Positions 1 through 5,290 of a stretch of 10,808 nucleotides of DNA are shown here, piece after piece. The stretch's first letter is position 1. Every line of letters begins with the position of its first letter. Both the position numbers and the translations under genes were made by a program. The stretch comes from Zoogloeaceae bacterium (GTDB lineage Bacteria > Pseudomonadota > Gammaproteobacteria > Burkholderiales > Rhodocyclaceae). The stretch spans positions 1-10,808 of the forward strand of contig JAIRZG010000101.1 of assembly GCA_031267345.1 (NCBI GenBank), read 5' to 3'. The notes below the pieces were generated by a model. It did no database searches and was not told the origin of the DNA. It was given only the letters and a program-made list of their open reading frames with translations.

Positions 1-421
1 TGGGCGCGGCATGTCCAGCGTGCGCGGAAGAAGGGGTGGGCGTATCGCCCTCACCGGACAACGCCGGGGGAAAATCGTCGTCCGGCGCGACGGGCGTCGT
101 CTGCAACAACCAGCGGGGCGGCAAGCTGGCGCTAGCGAAGACCATCCGACCTGCGGCGTCGAACACGGTTAATTCCTGATGCGGAACGGCGGCAATGCGT
201 GCATCCAGTTGGGGCGCGACGCGATCAAGTTCGGCGGTGGGCGTAGCAACCAGCGCGCGCCGGACGAGCGTCAGCGTGTCGCGCAACTCTCTGGCGTCCT
301 GCTCAAGAAAATGCCTTTCCACCGCCTGCCGTAGAAATAGCCCCAATCCCAACAGGATCAGGGCGGAGAGCAGGGCGAACAGGAGCGCCAGCCGTAAGGC
401 GAGGGAATGACGGTTCAGCAT
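1..421 (-). CDS. Heavy-metal-type sensor histidine kinase (CusS/CopS/IrlS-like), N-terminal part
   Basis: The minus-strand reading from the ATG at 421 gives 140 residues and is still open at the window edge, so only the N-terminus is visible. It begins MLNRHSLALRLALLFALLSA. This is a short cytoplasmic arm followed by a strong hydrophobic segment (about residues 8-30), then a charged stretch (RQAVERHFLEQDARELRDTL) entering the periplasmic sensor domain. That layout is typical of heavy-metal sensor kinases of the CusS/CopS group. The HAMP, DHp and ATPase domains lie outside the window. The response regulator at 2721-3440 is of the matching CusR/CopR type, and such pairs are normally adjacent, RR first. 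Here they are 2.3 kb apart. No clear Shine-Dalgarno precedes the ATG. The yoeB remnant ends 22 bases upstream, so expression may depend on transcription and translation from the yefM-yoeB unit. The metal sensed cannot be told. Confidence 0.82.
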   Translation of the reverse strand, partial: MLNRHSLALRLALLFALLSALILLGLGLFLRQAVERHFLEQDARELRDTLTLVRRALVATPTAELDRVAPQLDARIAAVPHQELTVFDAAGRMVFASASLPPRWLLQTTPVAPDDDFPPALSGEGDTPTPSSAHAGHAAP

Positions 422-443
422 GACGATAGCCGGTTGATTTGAT

Positions 444-722
444 TCATGGTCTCGCCTGATGGTCATAGTGATACCGGCAGGCAATCATCACCAGATCTTC
501 TCCGTCCACGCAATAGACGAGACGATGGGTATCGTCGATACGGCGCGACCAAAAGCCGGAGAGATTTTCTTTCAGGGATTCGGGTTTACCGATGCCCTCA
601 AATGGTTCGCGCAGACAATCACGAATCACGCGGTTAATCCGTTTCAGGGTCTTGCGATCCTGCCCTTGCCAGTATTGGTAGTCATCCCAGGCGGCGGGTG
701 TTCAGGTGACGCGGCTAGGCAT
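444..722 (-). pseudogene. yoeB: YoeB-type mRNA interferase toxin, interrupted by an in-frame TGA
   Basis: The ATG at 722 overlaps the yefM stop by 8 bases (ATGCCTAG), the usual antitoxin-toxin overlap. Translation runs M-P-S-R-V-T, then TGA at 704-702, then TPAAWDDYQYWQGQDRKTLK and on to RYHYDHQARP. Reading the TGA as Trp gives a 92-residue protein that follows YoeB along its whole length, including the conserved motif SGFWSRR at residues 55-61. Residues matching the known E. coli catalytic set are all kept: Glu48, Arg67, His85 and Tyr86 in this numbering (E46, R65, H83, Y84 in E. coli). A single G-to-A change (TGG to TGA) at codon 7 explains the break. Re-initiation is possible only at a CTG (codon 26) or GTG (codon 32, position 629). 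The latter would give 61 residues lacking the N-terminal strand and helix. YoeB cleaves mRNA at the ribosomal A site. This copy is probably inactive unless the TGA is read through. Confidence 0.8.
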
Positions 723-969
723 CTACCAACTCCCGTATCCTGGCCTTGCCCTTCTTGTATTGCTCGATTGAGCGCGCCAGATGCGCCGCGTTGGCGGGCG
801 ATTTCAGCAAATGCACGGTTTCCATGAGGCTGTTGAAGGTGTCGAGCGACATCACAACGGCATCCGGGGCGTCGCGCCGGGTGATGACCGTATAGTCGGC
901 GTTGTCGCTGACCTGATCGATGATGGATTTGAAGCCACTGCGGGCTTCAGAGAAATTAACAACGCGCAT
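715..969 (-). CDS. yefM: YefM-type (Phd/YefM family) antitoxin
   Basis: This is an 84-residue protein with the Phd/YefM layout. The N-terminal DNA-binding half starts MRVVNFSEARSGFKSIIDQV and continues with the family signature around ITRRDAPDAVVMSLDTFNSLMET (about residues 29-51). The C-terminal helical, charged toxin-binding tail ends YKKGKARIRELVDA. YefM binds and neutralises YoeB and represses its own operon, more strongly in complex with the toxin. The reading frame is intact, unlike that of the following toxin, a common decay state. It is transcribed away from mtfA, with a short divergent intergenic region that carries a possible operator. It could still act as an autorepressor for the unit that leads into the kinase gene. 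Confidence 0.9.
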   Translation of the reverse strand: MRVVNFSEARSGFKSIIDQVSDNADYTVITRRDAPDAVVMSLDTFNSLMETVHLLKSPANAAHLARSIEQYKKGKARIRELVDA

Positions 970-980
970 GATGTTTTACC

Positions 981-1000
981 TGTTCAATATATGGTACAAG
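981..1000 (-). promoter_or_regulatory. Possible yefM promoter/operator
   Basis: On the minus strand this stretch contains TTGTACC followed by TATATT (991-986), which could serve as a -10 element about 17 bases before the yefM ATG. E. coli YefM recognises palindromes with a TGTACA core, and TGTACC here differs by one base. No convincing -35 element or complete palindrome is visible, so this is a weak call. Confidence 0.3.
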
Positions 1001-1115
1001 TTTAGTCGGGTCGCCTCGACGACGCAAGCCATTGAATCATCTGTCGGCGCTGGCGTTTTTCGCGTGCTCTTGCCATGATGCCTGAACCTTCGTTCCATTC
1101 CTTTCTCGCCCTTTG

Positions 1116-1895
1116 ATGCTGATAAAAACCCTGAAACACTGGTTTCTTCACAAACCCGACCCCGAACGGGCGGTTGCTGCCGTTCCTGCCGAATTGTGGG
1201 CAGAGGTTGAAGCGCAACTGCCGTTTCTCGACTACCTGCCTGCCGCCGAACGTCCGCGCCTGCGGGCGCTCGCCGTGGATTTTCTCGCGGAAAAGGAATT
1301 CTACGGCGCGCGCGGGTTTTGCCTTACCGACCACATCCTGCTGACCATCGCCCTGCAAGCCTGCCTGCCCATTCTCAAGCGCGGGCTGGCGGCGTATCGG
1401 GGTTGGGTGGGCGTGGTGGTCTATTCCGGCGAATTTGTCGCGCCCCGCAGCGACATGGATGAAGACGGTGTGGTGCACGAATACGACGATGTACTTTCCG
1501 GCGAAGCCTGGCCGGACGGGCCGGTGCTGCTGTCGTGGTTCGACAAGGTGGAAAGGGGGAAAGCCGTCCCCGCAGGCATGAACGCGGTGATTCACGAATT
1601 CGCCCACAAACTCGACATGGCGGGCGGCGGCGATGCCAACGGTCTGCCGCCCCTGCCCGCCCACATGTCCGCGCGACAATGGAAAACCGTATTCACCGCC
1701 GCCTATGACGAATTGCGCGCGCAGGTCGACGCCGATGAGGAAACCGCCATCGACCCCTACGCCGCCGAAGACCCCGCCGAATTTTTCGCCGTGGCGACCG
1801 AAGCGTTTTTTGAAACGCCCCACGCGTTAAAAGCGGCTTTTCCGGCGGTGTATGAGCAGCTTGTTTTGTTTTATGAGATGGAGTTGGATGAATAG
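1116..1895 (+). CDS. mtfA: MtfA-family zinc-dependent peptidase (M90)
   Basis: This gene encodes a 259-residue soluble protein, close to the roughly 265 residues of E. coli MtfA. The zinc-binding motif HEFAH is at residues 160-164 (context NAVIHEFAHKLDM). A downstream PAEFFAVATEAFF segment (about 220-232) carries the glutamate used as the third zinc ligand in the family. Upstream segments FLAEKEFYGARGFCLTD and VVVYSGEFV are also typical. In E. coli, MtfA binds the repressor Mlc and so affects the glucose PTS, and it has aminopeptidase activity. Whether that role applies here is unknown. The ATG at 1116 is preferred to the TTG at 1113. An in-frame TGA at 1083 excludes a much longer form, and no clear Shine-Dalgarno is seen. 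The gene is divergent from yefM and ends two bases before the convergent unknown gene, with no terminator between them. Confidence 0.9.
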   Translation: MLIKTLKHWFLHKPDPERAVAAVPAELWAEVEAQLPFLDYLPAAERPRLRALAVDFLAEKEFYGARGFCLTDHILLTIALQACLPILKRGLAAYRGWVGVVVYSGEFVAPRSDMDEDGVVHEYDDVLSGEAWPDGPVLLSWFDKVERGKAVPAGMNAVIHEFAHKLDMAGGGDANGLPPLPAHMSARQWKTVFTAAYDELRAQVDADEETAIDPYAAEDPAEFFAVATEAFFETPHALKAAFPAVYEQLVLFYEMELDE

Positions 1896-1897
1896 GA

Positions 1898-2734
1898 CTA
1901 TGTTTGCCGTAACTTTAGTTCAAGCTCTGCCAATATTCTTTCCCCTCGTTTTTTTATGATTTTCATCGCTTGGCGCACATAACTTTCAAAATCAATTTCT
2001 GATAAATTGTGCATGTGTTCATAGTTACAATTTTCGTCTGATGATTCAAAGAAATCATCTAATAAGTTGTAGCGAATATAATCATTGAATGAATTAAAAT
2101 TTTTGAAGTATAAGTGGTTTGCGTCGAATTGTTTGTTGAGTTTAGGAGCTAATGTTGATCCCTGCTTTCCAGCATAGAACTTTTTGATGTCTTCCAAGAA
2201 TAAGTCAAAATAATCAAAAAATCCGTTTTGTGCGCGTACAGGATTAAGAGGCTGAATAGGGGCGTTCATGGTATCTTTCGTTATCACCGACAACGGCATA
2301 AAGTTTCCTAGTTGATGATTGTTTACTATGCTACCTGTTGCAGCGTTAAAAATTTTATTTCCGAAACCTATTCCATATTTTATCAATATTTTTTGTACAA
2401 TATTCTTGCTGATGCTATCGAGTTTTGAGAAGGGCTTTCCGTATTTTGATATGATGGCGCTTTTGTATGTACAAAGAGTTTCTCCGGAATATTTTATTTC
2501 TGTTGAAAATAAACAGTCTGCTTCTGGCTCAAGTTTGTCCCGCCAAAGCAAGCAGTATATTGCACGTATTATCGGCGTTCTGTCAGCGTCAAAGTTTGAA
2601 CTATTTTTATAATTCAATGACTGGAAATCGAAAGTTGTTATTTTACGAATTTCTCCGTCCAGATATTGCTCGACAAATTTTTTGACAATATTTTGGTGTT
2701 TCACACATACTTTCACTTTTTCATTTCCCATCAT
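1898..2734 (-). CDS. Unknown protein, AT-rich gene overlapping the response regulator
   Basis: I do not recognise the family. The ATG at 2734 (MMGNEKVKVCVKHQNIVKKF) gives 278 residues. A GGAAG six bases upstream supports it, while an in-frame ATG at 2752 has no such support. The protein looks soluble, with no signal peptide or membrane segment. It is rich in Asn, Lys, Phe, Tyr and Ile, with a charged C-terminal helix (residues about 255-278, KIIKKRGERILAELELKLRQ). A short central segment, NNHQLGNFMPLSV, stands out as possibly conserved. Base composition is strikingly AT-rich next to neighbours full of GCC and GGC codons, which points to horizontal acquisition. Its first codons lie inside the last 14 bases of the regulator gene, so it is probably translationally coupled to it. 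It occupies the position normally taken by the partner kinase. Confidence 0.75.
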   Translation of the reverse strand: MMGNEKVKVCVKHQNIVKKFVEQYLDGEIRKITTFDFQSLNYKNSSNFDADRTPIIRAIYCLLWRDKLEPEADCLFSTEIKYSGETLCTYKSAIISKYGKPFSKLDSISKNIVQKILIKYGIGFGNKIFNAATGSIVNNHQLGNFMPLSVITKDTMNAPIQPLNPVRAQNGFFDYFDLFLEDIKKFYAGKQGSTLAPKLNKQFDANHLYFKNFNSFNDYIRYNLLDDFFESSDENCNYEHMHNLSEIDFESYVRQAMKIIKKRGERILAELELKLRQT

Positions 2735-3440
2735 CCGCCGCTTCCAGCACATAGCCCATTCCCCGCACGGTGCGAATCAGGCGGGGCGTGAAGGCTTCGT
2801 CCATTTTGGCGCGCAGGCGGCGCACGGCAACTTCGATGACGTTGGTGTCGCTGTCAAAATTCATGTCCCAGACCGTCGAGGCAATCAGCGAGCGCGGCAG
2901 CACTTCGCCCGGATGGCGCATGAAAAATTCGAGCAGGGCGAATTCCTTGGCGGTGAGTTCGATTTTTTGTCCGGCGCGGGTAACGCGGCGACGCAGTAAA
3001 TCCAGTTCGAGGTCCGCCACGGCAAGCACATTCGCCCGCGTTTTCAACCCATGCCGCGCCCCTGCATTCGCTTCATCCGGCGTGCCGCGCCGCAGGAGCG
3101 TGCGTACCCGCGCCAGGAGTTCCGCGAAGGCGAAGGGCTTGACCAGATAATCGTCCGCCCCCAGTTCCAGCCCGCGCACGCGGTCTGGAACCTGATCGCG
3201 GGCGGTGAGGAAGAGCACCGGCAGATGCTTGCCTGCGCCGCGCAAGGTTTGCAGAATCTGCCAGCCATCCAGCCCCGGCAGCATCACATCCAGAATCAGC
3301 AGGTCAACGGCTTCGGTCAACGCTAGATGCAGTCCATCCGGCCCCGTGCGCGCCAACTCCGCCCCAAAACCGGCTTCCTGCAAGCCTTGGCGCAGATAAT
3401 TCCCCGTCTTCGGGTCGTCTTCAACGATCAGGATACGCAT
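2721..3440 (-). CDS. OmpR-family response regulator, heavy-metal type (CusR/CopR/IrlR-like)
   Basis: This is a 239-residue two-domain regulator. The receiver domain (about 1-120) has the acidic pair Asp8/Asp9 (IVEDDPKTGNYLRQGL), the phosphorylation site Asp51 (LILDVMLPGLDGW), Thr79 (FLTAR) and Lys101 (LVKPF). The C-terminal winged helix (about 140-235) contains LTAKEFALLEFFMRHPGEVL, VWDMNFDSDTNVIEVAVRRL and the ending TVRGMGYVLE, a signature of metal-responsive regulators of copper, silver or zinc efflux systems. The linker (about residues 119-137, PDEANAGARHGLKTRAN) is somewhat longer than in typical relatives. The ATG at 3440 lies within the last 20 bases of the upstream vapB-like gene and has no Shine-Dalgarno, so translation is probably coupled. 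No efflux genes are visible in the window. The likely partner kinase starts at 421. Confidence 0.92.
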   Translation of the reverse strand: MRILIVEDDPKTGNYLRQGLQEAGFGAELARTGPDGLHLALTEAVDLLILDVMLPGLDGWQILQTLRGAGKHLPVLFLTARDQVPDRVRGLELGADDYLVKPFAFAELLARVRTLLRRGTPDEANAGARHGLKTRANVLAVADLELDLLRRRVTRAGQKIELTAKEFALLEFFMRHPGEVLPRSLIASTVWDMNFDSDTNVIEVAVRRLRAKMDEAFTPRLIRTVRGMGYVLEAADDGK

Positions 3441-3639
3441 GATGGCGGTGTGTCGCGGCGACGGGGGTTGCCGCCATTGCGGGTTGCGCGCCGCCCAAGG
3501 CGGCGAATCGCTTGCTCGCCGGTACCTGAATCAAGGTCTTGAGGGCTTCCTGAATGAGCGCGTCTTTGGGCATATCGTGGTCAGACAGTTCCAGAGCTTG
3601 CTGGCATAGCGCGTCGTCAATCGTGATGGTGGTGCGCAT
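3421..3639 (-). CDS. vapB: VapB-type antitoxin without a VapC partner, probably C-terminally frameshifted
   Basis: This encodes 72 residues starting MRTTITIDDALCQQALELSD. The N-terminus is the ribbon-helix-helix strand typical of VapB antitoxins, followed by DALIQEALKTLIQVPASKRFAALGGAQP, the usual helix and ALGG region. The ATG at 3639 is preferred because AAGGA lies seven bases upstream. The upstream in-frame ATG at 3645 is too close to that site. VapB proteins of this type usually end in a PRRR tail. Here the frame gives ATPVAATHRHHAYPDR, while the shifted frame at the same point reads PRRRDTPPSCVS and then stop. One base lost from the run of five G (plus strand, 3463-3467) would explain this. 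No PIN-domain toxin follows. The response regulator begins 20 bases before this stop. Confidence 0.75.
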   Translation of the reverse strand: MRTTITIDDALCQQALELSDHDMPKDALIQEALKTLIQVPASKRFAALGGAQPAMAATPVAATHRHHAYPDR

Positions 3640-3682
3640 GGACATTTCCTTGCCGGACTGCATTTTAGTGGAAGCGTGCATC

Positions 3683-3696
3683 ATAATTTGTATTAT
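3683..3696 (-). promoter_or_regulatory. Inverted repeat in the vapB upstream region
   Basis: The sequence ATAAT-TTGT-ATTAT is a perfect 5-bp inverted repeat with a four-base centre, 44 bases upstream of the vapB ATG. On the minus strand it overlaps a GATAAT that could be a -10 element, so it could be an autoregulatory operator of the ribbon-helix-helix protein. No strong -35 element was found. Confidence 0.3.
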
Positions 3697-3836
3697 CGCA
3701 AGTCTTTCAGGGCAATCGCCTGAATGCCAAAACCATGTATTTGTAGCGACAAAACCGTACAAAATCCTCCTGATCCCCCCGTGGAACCCCAAAATCGCTT
3801 GACAAAGAACACGGTTGCTCTCCTCTTTTCACTCTT

Positions 3837-4065
3837 CCTCTCCCCTTGTGGGAGAGGGTCAGGAGAGAGGGTAAGGATTTGGGGATGGCCGGGGTGGGGA
3901 TGGGGTAAGACGCAGACTACGAATACAAGGACAAAAGCATGAAAATCCGGGTCGATTCAGCCAAAGCGGTTTATGCGACAGGTATGGCGGAAGAACCCCA
4001 TCCCCACCCTGACTCTCCTCTTGAAAGGGAGAGAACTGGAAACCACCCTCCCTTGAAGGGGAGGG
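3837..4065. repeat. Inverted pair of G/C-rich hairpin repeats (REP/MITE-like)
   Basis: No gene is supported between 3640 and 4120. This stretch holds repeated hairpins. Hairpin A (3837-3857) has arms CCTCTCCC/GGGAGAGG with a five-base loop. Hairpin B (4013-4033) has arms CTCTCC/GGAGAG. Hairpin C (4046-4065) has arms CCCTCCC/GGGAGGG. Between A and B lies a perfect 14-bp inverted match, GGGTGGGGATGGGG at 3892-3905 and its complement at 3996-4009, around a 90-bp centre. The arrangement is two head-to-head copies of one element, as in paired REP sequences or a small non-autonomous element. Similar CCCTCTCCC palindromes are widespread in proteobacterial intergenic regions. A direct role is not evident, and transcription stalling or mRNA 3'-end protection is possible. 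Confidence 0.65.
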
Positions 4066-4119
4066 AAATCCTGTTTCCACAAAGCGCAAGGGGAGATTCG
4101 GGCGGTTTTGCCCATAAAT

Positions 4120-4458
4120 TCATGGATTTGGCGAGCCAACGCATTGATATTTGGTGGTCAGCCGCGTTCGTACACAATTGCCGGATCGGTCAACCACAAG
4201 ACAACTCGTCTGTGTTTGCCCAAAAGCCTGCGCGCCTTTATATCCCCAAACGGCGCATTTTTCGACAGCCAGCCTGTTTTTTTCTTCCGGTACGAAATAC
4301 GCTTTTTGTTGTGAATTGTAATCCGTAGCAAGTGTTATTACGCCATCAGCGCGACTGGCATTGTTGAGCGACCAGTTTATTTTTCTGGCTGGTGTCGTAC
4401 ATGCGCCGACCAGCGCCATAAGAATTCCGGCGCAGCATACCCATCTCAATCTGCTCAC
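4120..4458 (-). CDS. YecR-like lipoprotein
   Basis: This gene encodes a 112-residue precursor. The signal peptide MSRLRWVCCAGILMALVGAC ends in a lipobox (LVGAC) with the lipidated cysteine at residue 20, giving a mature lipoprotein of about 93 residues. The mature part reads NASRADGVITLATDY, then LAVEKCAVWGYKGAQAFG, then TTKYQC, and matches the YecR-like lipoprotein family by its RADG, C-x-W-GY-x-GA-x-AFG and Y-Q-C pattern. Three further mature cysteines could form disulphides. In E. coli, yecR is expressed with flagellar genes, but its function is unknown and no flagellar genes are seen here. The start is a GTG at 4458. No in-frame ATG is available upstream, and the AGAAG before it is close, so the start is less certain. 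It follows a 29-codon gene on the same strand. Confidence 0.75.
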   Translation of the reverse strand: MSRLRWVCCAGILMALVGACTTPARKINWSLNNASRADGVITLATDYNSQQKAYFVPEEKNRLAVEKCAVWGYKGAQAFGQTQTSCLVVDRSGNCVRTRLTTKYQCVGSPNP

Positions 4459-4541
4459 GATCTTCTGTCTTTCATGAAATTACTGAATGTCATCAAATTT
4501 GGACGAAATGACCCTTTATACCGGGCAGTTTCAAGGTTCAG

Positions 4542-4567
4542 CCGGACATTCCTAATGGAATATCAGG
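4542..4567 (-). other. Hairpin between the small gene and the YecR-like gene
   Basis: On the minus strand, CCTGATATTCC-ATTA-GGAATGTCCGG folds into an 11-position stem with one mismatch and one U-G pair around a four-base loop. It has no U-tract, so it is not a standard intrinsic terminator. It could stabilise or process the transcript between the two genes. Confidence 0.4.
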
Positions 4568-4585
4568 CATTCTGTGATTGCGTTA

Positions 4586-4675
4586 TTACTTGCCACCGGG
4601 GGGATTGTTGCCTCGCCTACCGCCAGATTTTTCGCCAGTTTTGCTGGGTCCGTTTACAGGTGTATTGCCGCTCAT
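4586..4675 (-). CDS. 29-residue glycine/proline-rich small protein
   Basis: The minus-strand ATG at 4675 opens a 29-codon frame ending in TAA. It begins MSGNTPVNGPSKTGEKSG and ends GGRRGNNPPGGK. An excellent Shine-Dalgarno, AAGGAG (4688-4683), sits seven bases before the ATG, which is better than for most genes in the window. The peptide is very rich in Gly, Pro, Asn, Ser and Lys, has no hydrophobic segment and is probably disordered and basic. I recall similar tiny MSG...GPS...SG...NNPP proteins annotated as hypothetical in proteobacteria, but I cannot verify this here. The 97-codon plus-strand frame covering the region lacks such support. Function is unknown. Confidence 0.6.
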   Translation of the reverse strand: MSGNTPVNGPSKTGEKSGGRRGNNPPGGK

Positions 4676-4749
4676 GCTGTTGCTCCTTAAAAAATGGATT
4701 GAATTCACAGGCACATTCGCCACATTACGCGCGTTACACAACCTGTAAA

Positions 4750-4811
4750 GTTGATTATCAACCTTAAAAACCCTTCATGTCAATAAGTTGGTGTTCAACC
4801 ATTCAGGTTGA
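4750..4811 (+). promoter_or_regulatory. Tandem 13-bp palindromic operators upstream of the XRE gene
   Basis: GTTGATTATCAAC (4750-4762) is a perfect palindrome around one central base. GTTGGTGTTCAAC (4787-4799) matches it at 10 of 13 positions, including both GTTG and TCAAC arms, 37 bp further on. A third half-site, GGTTGA (4806-4811), pairs with TCAACC (4795-4800). The sites lie 75 to 14 bases before the XRE start codon, as expected for autoregulation. TTGATT within the first copy could be a -35 element. Confidence 0.5.
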
Positions 4812-4824
4812 CAAGGAGAAGGCC

Positions 4825-5172
4825 ATGCGAAAGGGCAACCTGAAGGGTTTGGCGGGGACGGTGGGGCGCGCCATTGCCCGACAGCGTATGCGGAATGAAT
4901 TGACGCAGGAAGAAGTCGCCGAACGTCTGGGCGTGGGGAATGAGGCGGTCTCGCGCATTGAGCGGGGGATTGTCATGCCCAACATTGCGCGGCTGGTCGA
5001 ATTCGCCGCGATTTTTGGCTGCGACGCGGCAGAATTGCTGACGGAAACCAGCCCCCGCCCGAACGATCAGGCCAACCGCATCAGTCGCCTGCTGGCGGCG
5101 CTTGAACCTGCGGATCGACAACTGATCCTGGAATGGATTGAGCAACTGGCGGCGCGTCTGGGGCAGAAATAA
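4825..5172 (+). CDS. XRE-family transcriptional regulator, small
   Basis: This is a 115-residue protein with one Cro/C1-type helix-turn-helix. The domain covers about residues 13-67 and includes RQRMRNELTQEEVAERLGVG (helices 1-2) and NEAVSRIERGIVMPNIARLV (recognition helix onward), then FAAIFGCDAAELL. The C-terminal tail (NDQANRISRLLAALEPADRQ and beyond) is probably a dimerisation helix. The ATG at 4825 is chosen because AAGGAG lies at 4813-4818. The frame is open further upstream, but those codons fall inside the palindromic operators. It is likely a repressor of its own promoter. htpX follows 118 bases downstream on the same strand but has its own promoter-like sequence, so no functional link is assured. 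Confidence 0.85.
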   Translation: MRKGNLKGLAGTVGRAIARQRMRNELTQEEVAERLGVGNEAVSRIERGIVMPNIARLVEFAAIFGCDAAELLTETSPRPNDQANRISRLLAALEPADRQLILEWIEQLAARLGQK

Positions 5173-5229
5173 AGGGGGCGCGTTACGCTTTGCAATACAA
5201 ATGCCGGTTCGCCTTGCTACCCTGCCGCG

Positions 5230-5257
5230 CTTGAAATATCGCGCTGCGCGCGCATCT
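5230..5257 (+). promoter_or_regulatory. Sigma-32 (heat-shock) type promoter for htpX
   Basis: CTTGAAA (5230-5236) matches the sigma-32 -35 consensus exactly. After a 13-base spacer, GCGCATCT (5250-5257) matches the CCCCATNT -10 consensus except at two of the leading C positions. Transcription would begin near 5264, giving a leader of about 27 bases before the htpX ATG. E. coli htpX is itself heat-inducible, which agrees with this reading. Confidence 0.55.
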
Positions 5258-5290
5258 GATCACTTCCCCGCAACCCAAGGAGAAACACAC

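Noticed and set aside
702..704. TGA read as tryptophan or selenocysteine in yoeB
   Set aside because: TGA is the stop codon of several genes here (regulator, vapB-like, metX), so the code is standard. No selenocysteine insertion structure was seen, and YoeB is not a selenoprotein.
1002..1823. Long minus-strand open frame (273 codons) over mtfA
   Set aside because: It is the antisense shadow of a GC-rich gene. The plus strand encodes a recognisable MtfA with its HEFAH motif, and the antisense translation is low-complexity Gly/Arg/His.
3799..3804. Perfect TTGACA, a possible plus-strand promoter
   Set aside because: No -10 element at 15-19 bases downstream and no plus-strand gene for it to drive.
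3939..4328. Plus-strand 129-codon frame starting between the hairpin repeats
   Set aside because: It reads through repeat hairpins and then antisense to the YecR-like gene, with no homology recognised.
4474..4767. Plus-strand 97-codon frame, cysteine-rich
   Set aside because: No ribosome binding site and an implausible composition. It covers the minus-strand 29-codon gene, which has a strong Shine-Dalgarno, and runs into the XRE operator region.
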